From contig JAALGZ010000025.1 in NCBI GenBank assembly GCA_015227615.1, positions 62,001 through 126,000 of the forward strand: a stretch of 64,000 nt of DNA, read 5' to 3'. Made by a program: the position numbers and the translations under genes. Origin of the DNA: Labyrinthula sp. Ha (Eukaryota > Sar > Bigyra > Labyrinthulida > Labyrinthulaceae). Below are positions 13,206 through 25,457 of the stretch, piece by piece (the first letter of the stretch is position 1; each line of letters starts with the position of its first letter). The notes beneath the pieces were generated by a model. The model saw nothing but the letters and a program-made list of their open reading frames with translations, did not search any database and was not told the origin of the DNA.

Positions 13206-14207
13206 CTATTCCTTTACTTGATGAAATACTTCAGGTGATAAAAGTTCAGTTGCGGCTCCACTAAGAATTAAAGAAGCTAAAAAAAAAGAATACTAATGAG
13301 AAACAACAAAACCACCTGCCGCATTTCCATAATCTAGACAAGACTCAAGATCCCCTTTTTCAATCCATTTAAACAAAAATCCAGCACAAAATGCATCTCC
13401 AGCACCACATTGATCAATAACTTTAACCTCTTTAGTTACTCTTTGGACAAACTTTATTTCTTTATCCTTCCAATAACCAGCTAAAACACCATCTTTTCCA
13501 ATTTTAAGAACTAAAAGTTTAACTTCATATTTCTTCAAAAAAAACTTAATTATCTCTTTTCTATTTTCAAACCCACTAATTTCCTTTCCTTCTGTTTCAT
13601 TTGTAAATAATATATCTATTTCATTTAAAGCTTCCATCCACTTTCCTTTCCAAATACCTCTAGAGTCCAAATTTGTATCTAAACTAATCTTTCCTTTAAA
13701 CCCATTTTCTTTTATTCTCTTTATTAAACCCAATAAATTATCTCTCAATAAAGACATTGAAAAAATACCACAAATATGAATATGAAAACTTTGACTTAAC
13801 TCAGAGTAAAAGGGATTAAAATGATTCAAAGAAAGTTTTCCAACAGCTCCTTGATGAGTTACAAATCCATGATCAACTTCGTTTGTAAATATAACACAAG
13901 ATCCGGTTGAATAATTATCTTCCAGTGCAATATTTTTAAGGGTAAACTTTGCTTTTTCTCCTTGTTTAATCAAAGTAGATCTCCAAATATCTGATTCACT
14001 CGAAGAAAAACCAGTGTAAAGAGTTAGATTATATTTTGAAGATAATAAAGAAGAAATATGAGCCGTTGTATTACATCCACTTCCACCTGGAGAACAAATT
14101 ATTTCACCATTTGATATCAAGTCTTTTCCAAAAGCTGGGGGTTGATCAGTGTTTGATAAAGGAATAGTTATGTCTACTAAACTATCTCCAATTACCGAAA
14201 TATTCAT
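13206..14207 (-). CDS. PfkB/ribokinase-family carbohydrate kinase, two exons
   Basis: Cytosolic-type kinase of the PfkB family, which phosphorylates sugars or nucleosides using ATP. The N-terminal strand MNISVIGDSLVDI, the Gly-rich GGSGCNTT motif (substrate side) and the C-terminal signature DQCGAGDAFCAGF with its catalytic Asp are all visible. The specific substrate cannot be assigned. The uninterrupted frame stops just after Gly-Asn-Ala-Ala-Gly, too early for the family. A GT-AG intron of 36 nt (13277-13312) or 39 nt (13277-13315) restores a C-terminus on exon 13276-13206 that reads SLILSGAATELLSPEVF and ends at TAG. This fits the usual Ala-rich last helix and the following loop. With the 36-nt intron the product is 321 aa, a normal length for the family. 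The start is the first in-frame ATG. The gene stands alone, with no neighbour within several kilobases. Confidence 0.85.
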
Positions 14208-16099
14208 TCTCTTCTTTTCTTCAAGTCAAGCTAAGAAATAATAAAACTCAAAGTTTATTAAAAAAACTTGGTATAATAATTTCTTAAAAGTCTTAGATAA
14301 AGTATTGATAAAAATGAATACGATAAGCAAAGATTTAAAAAAAAGAAGATAAAGTGAAATAAAATAGATAGATAAAAAAAAAGAAGCAAAGTAATAATAT
14401 ATGTAGATATTAGAGTTTGAATATATTTTAATAAATGATAGAATTTTTTATAACAGATGATATTATTATTTCTGTGATTCTGAAAAGTTGTTTGATAAAA
14501 AATATTTAGAATTTGGTTCTACAATAATATTTTTCACAAGCTTTGATTGGTATCAATTAATTATTGCTATCGTGATAACAATAGTGTTAACGGTAATACA
14601 AATACCTATATTTGATTTGAATATGTCTAACGTTAAGGTTATAGTTGATTCAGTAAAGGTTTGGAAATTTCTTGAAGTTTATTTATAATTAAGAATAGTT
14701 GTCGAGAAACGTTTCCCGGAAATATTATCCATTTTTTATGGCATCCCATTTCCCGTCCAAGATGCCGAACTCTTTAAGTGACTTTTCCGCTTTTGGTGTA
14801 TTCCCGGCAAATAATATATTTCTCGATTCTCGAATCCAATCCCGAGTAGAGATAGAATTAAGAAAAATAATAATATTTTAATCAAAATAGGTTTTGGTTA
14901 TATTTAAACAAAGCTTGAATTTAAAAGTGTTAAATCTGGAAGAAAGTAGAAGAAAATAAACAAAGAGTTCTTCTGCTCTCTTATTTTTATTTCTTGGTTT
15001 TGTTGGGGGTTTAAGTTGACATCTTGTCTCAAAGGGCTGTTTACTCAACCGTATCAAGTGGGTCAAGTAGATATGTTAATATTTTCTTTGTTTTGCTTTC
15101 TAGTTAAAGCTTTCCTTTCTCATTATTGATTTATCTAACTCCGAAGTGGTATAGGGGTTGCACAGGTTATAAACTTTGGCAACTAAAACAATAAAGCCTA
15201 ATCCCCACACTAACTCTTTTATAGAACCGTGTGGTTATCTTAGAAGTCTTGTAGGTAGCAATGGATTAGATATTGTCAGTAGTCATTATATTAAGCTTTT
15301 GTGACACTATCATAAGTTGTCAGCTGTTGAAGTCAACAGTTTTTTTTCAACAAGGAGCAGAATTTTTTAGCCTCAGTAGAAACTATCTAAACCTATTAGA
15401 GCTGTAGACAAAGCTACTACATCACTTAAAACAGTGTATTTGTGAGGAACCATATCAATAGTTATACACTAAAAGACATTTTGAGGCGAATTACATAAAT
15501 GTATTACCATCCTTGAAGTGGCCAACAACACAAAATTTTGCTCTTCTATTTACCTTCATATGAAAGTATATTTTCTCCCGTGAATATTTTAACTTAAAAA
15601 TGCTAGCTTTTTGTCAAATTTTTTACCCAGTTATATCATGACTGGAAATATACCAAGCCATCTATATTATCTGCTACTTGCAAGACCTACACCAGAATAT
15701 AGTTATGATCATATACTACAATCTTGAGAAAAAATTTTTAGGGCCTTTTAGCCATTCATATAATTCTAAGACATCATCTGGAGAAATTCTAGAGAAGGTA
15801 TTTATATCTGTATTCTAGATTTATTTGGGGAGCTGCAGTTCTTTAGAACCACTCTTATGTTGATTGTGGTCTCCAAAGTTGTTAATAAGCTGTGTGGTGC
15901 TGCACATATAAACAGGCAATTCTGCTTAATATCCCTAACGCATCATTAAAGGGTAGTAATACTTTAAAGTTACACTAATTGACTTTAATTCTTCCCAATT
16001 TCTATTCAAGCTAAAAAGTGAACAACCAGTGTTTTAACTCTACTACGGCTCTATGAACAATTCCCCTTCTAAAAAATTACTTCGCTATGTCAAGATCAT
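14208..16099. other. AT-rich intergenic stretch
   Basis: Nothing recognisable was found. The open frames at 14488-14688 and 14699-14881 are short and lack family features. Confidence 0.45.
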
Positions 16100-17330
16100 T
16101 TCCACGAATATATAGTAAAGCTCTCTATTCTTCTCAAGCAAATAATTGCTTTGAATATCGAATGGCAGGTAAGGAAATCCACATAAAGATCATTGTGACC
16201 TAATTTGAAATCAGCTCATATATTGTGCCAAGTTAGTCTAACACACAGAGCTTGTTTCTCTAAGTTTAAGTTCACGGTTTGTTATTGCAACAAGATAGAT
16301 TTACAATTACCATAATCTCACAGCATATAAATTTCTGTAGAAAACATCTTACACCATAATCAAATTCAGCCTGCAAGTTTTCATCATACATTATCCTGAC
16401 AATTATTAACATGTTTAACACATTTTAGCCGTTTTTTTAGTGTCTGTTTCATTAATTCAGAAATCTCATTTTTCTTCAAAACGTCAACCTTCTTATTACT
16501 TAGAAATATTGAAAATGAATCCGTAATTGTCTGATTTAAAAGATTAAAATGTAGCTCAGATGCCCCACCACATGTAGGTTACACAGAATCAAATTTCAAT
16601 CGCAGTTGAATATTATACGGTCAGGATGTTGCAAAGTGAACATTAAGTATATTTAATTTAGCCTGGTGTAATCGATCAGACATTCAGACTTTTCGTAAAC
16701 TATCTATAGCAGCATTTTGCGAATTTATCATCGTTTCATTGTGACAACATGACAAATATCTCCCCCGTGTAATAATTCCGAAATGGTACTCATCTAAAAC
16801 AAATTCTGTTTCAAATTGTTGACATAAAGCTTGAAGTGTCACAATTCTAAGTGCATGTACATTTTTTATTGTGATCCTCCTTATATCATAGTATCAACTG
16901 ATTTGTATATTGTCTAAACAGCTTAATGGTTTCATGATTAAACCATATCTATGGAATAATTCCTTTCATCATCATTCATGGGGGTAGAAGCTGACGAAAT
17001 TCTCTACTGACATGTAATTCCATTATACTTTGCTGTTAAATTAATCTTTTTCATCTCTGAATGATGGAATCTTAGACATTTCCAGCATGTAATCATTTAA
17101 CTTTAAGCTTGGATTGTTTTGACTTGTTTCCAGAAAAATTTTCTCATCAACTGATGAGCTTTTAAGCGCTATAACCGTTTTATTATATCCACATGAATTT
17201 TTGTCTAATTCTAAATTCATCCAAAGAAGTTCTCTCGTATTTTATTGCTGATCAATAAAGTGGCAATTTATACGCTTCAGTGACATTCTAGTAATTTTCC
17301 CACCACAATGTTCTTGGCTGCAACATTTCC
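16100..17330 (-). pseudogene. Degraded coding-like region, family unknown
   Basis: On the minus strand several adjacent open segments, the longest around 17230-17043 and 16860-16690, have an amino-acid make-up that looks protein-like, with Cys/His pairs and mixed charged residues rather than the Lys/Asn/Phe/Ile runs typical of random AT-rich DNA. They lie in different frames. Some gaps might be tiny introns and others look like decay. I do not recognise a family; an old mobile-element gene is the most likely source. Confidence 0.25.
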
Positions 17331-17769
17331 ATCAAATATTAATCGCAGTGTGTCTACCTTATTGAATTATATAAATACCTCAAGAAAATAACGGATATTA
17401 TTCTGTTTTTATATTCAGGATTCGCCAAGTAATCCTGATCGTGTCTTTTCATTTATGTCCGCACCTATAGTTTTCCATTATTTCATTCTAAAACATTCGA
17501 ATTTTTAATACATCTCCACTGCTACTAGAATTCCAGTATTTTCCCAATTGCCTTATGATCATAGTTGTTACAATAATCTTGTTAAAAAGATTAAAACACC
17601 TAGTAAGCCTTATGCATTCATAAACAGTTGACTTGGGTAACACTTTTGCTTAATTTTCATAAGTGGTATTCTTCAGACCCACATCTACAACTTACAATGT
17701 CCCTAGTTTTATCATACAGTTCAAACACATTGTGGAGTAATCTGGTTATTATTGATACTATTATTATTT

Positions 17770-17826
17770 ATGATGAGTGTCTGTTTCTATTATTCTTCAT
17801 GATGAGTGTCTGTTTCTATTATTCTT
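17770..17826. repeat. 29-bp tandem duplication
   Basis: Two near-exact copies of a 29-base unit beginning atgatgagtgtctgtttcta stand head to tail. This is a simple local slippage-type duplication. Confidence 0.85.
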
Positions 17827-19897
17827 TAATATTAATAGAAGCTCAACTAACTGAGGTCGGGGCCATTAATTTTTCATTATGGTTAGTATGTTATTTTCTA
17901 CCTTCATAACATTCCCTGTCTTAATGTTACGAAACCTTTATGTAATATTTCTTTCCTGTAAAATTCTCAAATTTGTGATCCTAGAGCTAATCTAGATACA
18001 TTTTTGTGGCTCGTATTAAATTTTTAATCATTTGGTCTACTCTTTTAGCCAACGTTGCGACTAGCCACTGGTAGTTCAGCATTCCATCATGTATGTCTTA
18101 CTTTGTAATCTTCTCCGTTTTTTGTCGTCTTGAGATTATTTTTCAAAGATGTCTATTATTTTTGAATTATAGCTTAATACTAATTAGCTGGTGAAATTGA
18201 AGTTCTCATTCTTAAGGAATATTTATATATTTTGTTCTTTAGTTTGATTAGAGGATAAGAATATATGCTAAGTTGTGGTGAACCGGTTTGCACTCTTAAG
18301 TATTTCTCATAGTTACTATTCGTTCTCTAATCATTCGAATCTTACCAATAAGGCTTCTCTGTATAAATTCTTTATTCAAAGAAACTAATATTTACCATAT
18401 GAAATAGGTTAAGAAGCCATAATTAAAATAGAGTAAAAATGATTTGAAAATTATTGAAAATACAAATTCACGTGCGGGTTAACAGAATAAAAACAACATT
18501 TAAATAGTTCTTTATGAAGTTTAAGGTATCCGATATCTATCAATAGCTAGAATCTTGTTAGGCAACTTCTTCAAAGCATGTACCAAAGCATAGAGTTCAT
18601 TCTCACTAATGTAGTCTCAGTTATAATATTCTGGAATTTTTACTCAGTGAAAGGAACGAAACATGTATATTCTTCTTCACTAAAATTTGATGATATGATT
18701 CTTGGATATTAAGTTTGTGACAACATATAAAAATAATAGATAATCACGATGCTAACGTGTGCTTAACACATATATTTTGGTATCGTTGCAATAATTTTCC
18801 AAGTTATTCCTAAAGAAATTGTTCAATTCTTTAAAAAAAACTCAATATTACATCAGTTCTATACTCTCTTGAAAGGAGAAAATACTTATTCAACTTCTAT
18901 AAATCATTCTTGAAGATATTTGGGTAAAAAAATCTCTTATCGCAGTTTTGGCCGGAATAATCTGTCATAACCAATTACTGCATTATAATGCCAACCCATG
19001 TTCATGTGGGAAGTGCTGGCATAGGGAAAATGTTATTTGAGTTTGGTTTTTACCCTCGTATCTTTGTTTATATATTTTTATTCAAAAGTCGTACCAAGAG
19101 CTTCTTGGTATAGAAAAGGCATTCTCCATATTTGCCCCATTTTAATTTTAGCTATAATGCCCTGGAAAGAATCCAAAACCTCTGAGAACTTCGAATACTC
19201 TCTAAAGGCAATAATATGTTGTGAAACCATTGAATGATTTACTTCGATGTTTGAAAGTATAAAAAAGGGTTTCTTTCTATATAAGCTCAAACAAACTCAT
19301 GGATATAGTAATTTTATAAATACAAATTATCGATATAGACACTTTTCATTTTACGAAGAACTTTAGAGTGCTGAAAACTCATGGGGAAACTAGAATTCTG
19401 TGTCAGTCATATTCTTGTTTAAGTTAGCAAATAACAAAACAAGCATATTATTAACATATTAGTACTTGTTGGCAACATTATTATTCTGTCCCTAACAACT
19501 TCTAATTAGCTATTTGAAATGAAATTCTTGTCTGAGGGATCATGTAACATGATTGAAAAATAAAACCTTTACTACTGAGAGTCATACAGTTTGCAACAAA
19601 CTTTGTCCTCCATGCTTTCCCTTGCAGTATATTGCTACAATCTCACATAGGTTAACTTTTCTTTAAGCCACAGTTCTCCCTGTCCCCAACTTCCTATTAG
19701 CTTTATAAATTATTTTTATATTATTTTATAAGAAAAAACTACCAACTAAATCATTAGGTCATTCCAATATAGTTATTTAGTCATAATATAGCTAGTTTTC
19801 TACGGGTTAATCTTAGTGCTTCGATTAAATAAGTTGCGTAACGATGTTATTAGAGAGCAATTCAGGAGCTAGTTTATTCGAAATAAAGCCTTTTCTG

Positions 19898-19919
19898 ATA
19901 TATATATATATATATATAT
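19898..19919. repeat. (AT)n microsatellite
   Basis: Eleven uninterrupted AT dinucleotides. Confidence 0.95.
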
Positions 19920-22900
19920 TCTTCATAGGAAGGTTTAATCTGTATGGAAACAGAGCTAGAGAAAAACAATAATGGCTGTGCTTGTATTCCAAACACTAGT
20001 TTGAGCTTATGTATTTTTTTTGGTAAACATTCATAGCACAAGAGTGTGAGCTCTTATGTACTTCAAGGCCATATCCCCGGAATAGCTAAAAAAAATCAAA
20101 ATAAGTTTCTACAACACAGGTCAACACCAAAGGAATCAATAAAAATTAATTTTAATTTTTTTTGGCCTCTTGACTAATAGAACTCTTATACAATTTGAAC
20201 TTTCCGTTTCTAGAAAACATAAATAAATCATATATCTTCAAGAGAATAATAAAATGTCATACAATTGATTGTCATTAAGTTTCAATTGTTTCCAGATACT
20301 TTCATATAAACATACTTTTCATCTTTCTTAAGAATGTATCAAATTTAAATTTTCTGAGAAGCTAAATAGGCGATTAATGGAATGACGACTTTCTTTTAGC
20401 AACATTTTCAAATACAGGTAGAAAGTATTACCAACTAGCATAGCTCAATAGTAAGATTATAATTATTTAGCACATAAGACGTTTAACTTTCATTTAGATA
20501 ATTATGCTTCTTATAAGCATATTATTCTTCGATGCTTGGGTAATTGCATACATCTCAAAATTCACTGCAGGGGTTATATTTTTTTCAAACAGAGATGTAC
20601 TTTGAATAAATTATGCCCTAAAATAATAACTCTAGACAATTTTTACTAGAAAACATGCTACAGGTATCTTTACTCTGGTTGTTTTGTTGCAATAACTCTT
20701 ATTGAATCAAATGAGTTAACGGATTGGTATACCAGTTACATACTATCTTCATATCAAGGTAATATTATAAAACCAACATTATGCCTTGAGTTATAACCAT
20801 TGGTCCCAACGTTCATTCTGAATATTCAAGAGATCTGAGTAATAACCTTAAACTTAAAAACAATTGTCCGCTCCTCATAGGTTCCTCCCGTTTATCTTCA
20901 GCTGAGATTAAGAAGTCTAACCCCAGATCATTGAGAATAAAAATAACCAAAGTAAAATAAATTTGGATTTATAGCTCGAAATGATCCATTGCCATAGAAA
21001 AGTATTCACATATGAAATATATTGTTCTAGAATCTTAGTCAGGCATTTGATTACGATGGGGTTGATTCTTAAGATCTTTTAATAATCCTAAGGTAATTCG
21101 ACTTATTTAGTACCAACCGGGAAATCTATCATTTCCCCTTGAGAACTACATTCAATATGCCTACTATATTAACCATGGCATGAGAACTTGGAGAGTATCA
21201 TGATTTAATAATTAAACCTTTAGTTTGAATTATTAGGAAACTGGGTGGTTATAATATCGCGTACATTTTATTGGGACTCGAATATCAGGCATTGGATCTT
21301 GTAGCTTTAAAGGTATAAAAAAGAGTGAATTTTCTCAGACTGTTAACTAGCGGCGTTAATACTCCCTACCTGATAAGATTCTTAGTTATTACCTTGTTTT
21401 CCAAATCAAAATGAATACTTACTTGGCTCTGAGGCCACAGAATAATAACCCTTTCAATTGTGCTGAAGAGAGTGCATACATTGTATTAAGGCCAAAATAT
21501 TATTTTTGTCTAATCTTATTAGAGATCATAGCAGGCTGGTTGTAACTTCTAAATGACTAGCTTGGTTAGATGTATTGCATTTTGGATAATGTAACATAGA
21601 TAATAACCCTTCCATATCTTCATTAGATTTAATTTCCATGATGTTACAGTACTTCAATACCTATAGCGACTATTTTCTTCTTATTCATACATTCCTAATA
21701 TTTTAAACTTCATGGGTTAGCATTCATGGATAATTTCAATGTCATATGATTTCTTAATATGCTTTATTCTCTTCATCACGGAGAGAAAAAAATCTTGCAA
21801 CATCTTTATAGGTGAACAACTCACTTTTTTCTCCTCATTCAGAACTCTTCAACTACAATACTTAGTTTTATATTACTATGAAATAGCCAGTATCAGGCTA
21901 TTATGGTTTAAAGTCCTAGATCTTTCATACTATTAACCTCGGTTACCGTTTCTTTTTTATTTTCATGAAAATATATAGCGAGAGATTTTTCACCAAATAA
22001 AATGTGTATAGGTTACCTTAATTTTTTTGCATAACATCCGCGCTTTTCCTAAAAAGTCTCTAGTACAATGTTAAATTCATCATTTAAATCTTTTTGTCAC
22101 TCTCTTATAGTACAATGCAGCAAGAAAGAGAACAACATTCTTGAGACATGCTAATAGAGGGAAAAAATGATCATTTCCCCTACATGCTATAGAGCACCCC
22201 AACTGAAAGGCTTACTAGAGGGATACCGACTAGTTAAAATTTCTTTAGAATGTTTCTTGTTCTAGTCAATGCCAATACAAAATATCTATAATATGTTCTG
22301 AGGCATTTATATTACATCTGGTATTTTTTATATAGTGTTTTCAGGTTCTACTTACACACCAGGATTATGAAGGCACCAGTTTGATTAATAGTATCAATAC
22401 AGCCATGTAAGATGGATCTTTACATTGATTTGAAATGCTTGAATCGAGGCTGCTTCCATTTGAACTCTCTAGCCCCCTTCTTTTCTACACTATCTTATTC
22501 AATAATTTATTTATATCATACAAAATACTGCTCTAGCAAATGATATAAAACTATTTACAGATAAAATGGAGTAGCAAAGTGGAAATTTCACACTACTATC
22601 TGGGAAACAGATCGCAAAAATAAAAGGAAATCGAAGTTTGCAACCGTAAACCATAAAAAATTTAGAGTTTTATATAGTGAACTTTATTTTAATTGATGTA
22701 CAAATAAAAAATAATAGAAAATACAGGTATTTGTTACGTATATAAAGCACTATTAAGACAACCCTAGTAATATTCTACCTAATGCGACGAAGGGTTAGAC
22801 CAGGATAGTTATCTCACTAGAAAAAACATTCAAGGACCTAATCGCTAAACATGGTCCCGATAACTTCATGAAAAAAAAAAGGGTTACTCTCACTGAGCTC

Positions 22901-23642
22901 TGTTGGCTAAGAAAAATAGCTGATCAAGTAGCTTATAAGCCTTGTCTCTAACTGTTCTATAGGAAGATATAGTTCAAGCAAATAACCTAGCCACTACTAG
23001 GTAGACAGCATATGAATAACTATTACTTTCGAAAAGTCATATCACTCTTCTTAAATCTTTCTATTTTGCTTGTAATCTTCGTGATTCCTATTCCATGAAA
23101 CGAGAAAAGTATCTTACCTTGTTAGGTACGCTGATATGCTGCTCAAAGCGGCATTTTCCTACTATAGCAGTTTTTCAGGTGCTCTGGAAGCAATATCACT
23201 TCTATTTTCCTTTATTATTGTTAAGTTGAGATACTCTTCGTAAGATCGGATTCAATTATTGTTGTTTCTTCTCTTATAATAAACTATGTCTCGATACTCT
23301 ATGGTCTCAAACGGACATGTCAAGGGACCAGTAAAGCTCAGAAAATAAATAAAAAAATACTTAGAAGTGTTTTAATTAAGATATCTATGGAGTCTTTATT
23401 CTACTCTACAGTTAATCAAAATAACTCTGAAGAATTTGTTTTTTAGATTATTGTAATCTCTGCCAGATTAGACTTGCTGACCAGTTGTTAGAAAACAGCT
23501 AAATGTTAGGTTTGATATTTATTGAAGAAAAGATTCGAACCAATCAAAAGCTTCTCAGTATATGATTCCACACTACAAAGACAGTAAAATGCTGACTTTA
23601 GAAAGCATTAACACCACTTTATTAAAATAATTATATTCTTCT

Positions 23643-23714
23643 TTCCCCCGCCGGGAATTGAACCCGGATCTTGACGGTGAGAGCGTCATATCCTAACCAT
23701 TGGACTACGAGGGA
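23643..23714 (-). tRNA. tRNA-Glu (anticodon CUC)
   Basis: A 72-nt cloverleaf folds on the minus strand. The 5' acceptor strand TCCCTCG pairs with CGGGGGA (one G-U), the anticodon stem TGACG/CGTCA holds the loop CTCTCAC with anticodon CTC, and the T arm is CCGGG/CCCGG around a TTCAATT loop. The discriminator base is A and CCA is not encoded. The D arm (TGGTTAGGATA) and T arm serve as internal Pol III A and B boxes. A T4 run (AAAA at 23624-23627 on plus) lies about 16 nt past the 3' end and is a plausible Pol III terminator. No intron. It is divergent from the NF-YC gene, whose ATG is 118 bp away. Confidence 0.95.
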
Positions 23715-23832
23715 TTCCTCCACAAGGATAATATATTCCACACAAATGGCTGAAATAGCCTATTCTTTTACTTCACTTCTATAGCCGTTATAGAAAAACC
23801 GAGAATAACAAAATTAAAAAAAATCAAAGGAA

Positions 23833-24858
23833 ATGGAAGATGATCATTCCCCAACTAACATGACAACAGGATCAACGGATTTTGGGGTACATGATAGATT
23901 TGAACCTGAAAAGTAAATGAATTATCATCTTTTAGTGTCCATGATATTTATTTTTGTTTCTTATTGGCTGTGTATTTTGTTTTCTTTTCTCCTATTGGTT
24001 GAACGTTTTTTTACTTTTAGAGTAGCAGTAGAAGGATATATAGAAGCTGGAATGTCGAATTTTTGGGAGAAGAAGAAGAACGAAGTTGTAGAACTCGATC
24101 CTTATAATGATAACATGTTTCATTATTGCATGCCGCTTGCGAGGATTAAAAAAATTGTGAAACTGGATCCGAAGATTAATATGCTTGGAACAGATGTTCC
24201 CGTTGTACTTGCAAAAGCTATAGAACTGTTCATTGGTGAATTATCTATGCGGGCTTGGTTAGATGCTGCTCAGCAGAGAAAGAAAACTATAAAGTTTCAG
24301 AACATTGCTTCTGCTATACCACTTTGTAAGGAGTTTGATTTTCTGATTGACATTGTTCCCCGACAAACGGGCGGGTTTGATTCTTCTGGTCGAGGATATG
24401 GTGCAGGAATGGGTGATTATATTCCAGCAGGTATGCCAGGTCTTCCATATCCACAAAGAAATGAGGCAGCTCACGGCAACAGCACCACAACTAGTTTAAA
24501 CACTATGCTAAAATCAGTTGATGTACAAACTTTGAGACTTCCTCCACTTGGATCAACAGTTCTTGATACTGGGATGAAACAAATTGAGCAGTTTCTTAAC
24601 GTTGCTAATGGCAGACAGCGAACTGAAAGTATGGAAAATGGATTTGGTGAGAGTCAATTGAAGCTACCGGATCTAGGGTCTAATAAGAAAAGAAAGGTCG
24701 ATGAGCAGGAGATAAAGCTAGAAGTTTTGAAAGGTCTCGAAGACTTGATACGCACATTGAAAACTGATGAGGCAGCTAAGAAGGTTCCCGTAGAAAACTT
24801 TCCTGCCATATTTAGTCTGTTTTCTTCCTATTTTTATGATATGCAATGTAGAACGTGA
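23833..24858 (+). CDS. NF-YC-like histone-fold transcription factor subunit, two exons
   Basis: Nuclear factor Y subunit C (CBF-C/HAP5) homologue. This family pairs with NF-YB through its histone fold and with NF-YA to bind CCAAT boxes. Exon 1 is 23833-23912 and exon 2 is 24021-24858. The 108-nt GT-AG intron removes an in-frame stop just after Glu-Pro-Glu-Lys, so the ATG at 23917, which lies inside the intron, is not the start. The spliced protein is 305 aa. The histone fold follows NFWEKKKNEV: PLARIKKIVKLDP (helix 1), a central helix with PVVLAKAIELFIGELSMRAW, then KTIKFQNIASAI and FDFLIDIVP. All are hallmarks of NF-YC rather than NC2-alpha or NF-YB. The C-terminal 180 residues are low-complexity with a basic KKRKV patch that could be a nuclear signal. 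The gene is convergent with uS15m, the stop codons being 10 bp apart. Confidence 0.9.
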
Positions 24859-24868
24859 TGTTATGAAG

Positions 24869-25300
24869 TTATTTTACTTTAAGAACTGATTCATTTATCT
24901 CAAGTTCTTTCAACAGTTTCTCAAACCTTGTTCTGTCTGTTCTTCTCAAGTATTCCAGTTGCTTTCTCATTTTTGTTCTAGCTGCTTCAAAACCTACTCT
25001 AGAATGTTTATCTTTTCTATGTAGCTTAAAATGGTTCTCCAAAGATTTAATTCTTTCATTAAGCAAAGCAACTAAGAATCTAACCACACACACAAGAACC
25101 TTACCTTGCGCTTCTGGTGATCCAGTATCATATTCGTGTCGTCGCACCTGTTGCAGCTTCTACATGGAATCAAACAGAAGAAAAATTACTTCCCTAGAAT
25201 TCTTTTGAAGAATAGATTTATTCGATTTAGAACCGAGTTCAAGTACATGATCAACCACACTCTTCGTTACAGTCGTACTGAATTTTCTGTATCCAAACAT
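24869..25300 (-). CDS. Mitochondrial small-subunit ribosomal protein uS15m, three exons
   Basis: Ribosomal protein S15 (uS15), which binds small-subunit rRNA early in assembly. Exons are 25300-25190, 25159-25105 and 25071-24869, separated by GT-AG introns of 30 nt (25189-25160) and 33 nt (25104-25072). The spliced product is 122 aa. Splicing joins SPEAQ directly to VALLNERI, which is exactly the family consensus; without it an 11-residue insertion sits in this invariant region. The family marks RRHEYDTGSPEAQ, HRKDKHSR and LEYLRRTDRTRFEKLL are all present. The N-terminus MFGYRKFSTTV is a basic, Ser/Thr-rich presequence with an RxF-S-T type cleavage context, pointing to the mitochondrion. The second intron has no stop and is a multiple of three, so a plain frame reads through it. 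The gene lies 157 bp downstream of the large gene transcribed in the same direction. Confidence 0.9.
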
Positions 25301-25457
25301 TTTCATTTAAGTATTTTGGGCAATCAATCAAATACCACAATCGTATTAGATTCGTATTACTTATAGTATAGAAGAAAGATAATGAAATATGAAGATGAAT
25401 ATTAGATAAACTAAGGTGTTGGGAAATTCCAAGCATAAATATATATATATAGAGCGT

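Larger units (their letters stand above)
17331..23642. other. Large AT-rich gene desert
   Basis: About 6.3 kb with no recognisable gene. It contains a two-copy tandem repeat near 17770 and an (AT)n tract at 19898. Other open frames (17628-17909, 19037-19237, 21739-21936) are short, hydrophobic and without motifs. Confidence 0.5.

Noticed and set aside
17628-17909. 93-aa hydrophobic frame as a gene
   Set aside because: It spans the 29-bp tandem duplication, has no motif and looks like chance AT-rich translation.
23917-24020. Signal-anchor N-terminus on the NF-YC protein
   Set aside because: The hydrophobic leader is translated intron. Splicing from the ATG at 23833 gives a normal soluble N-terminus.
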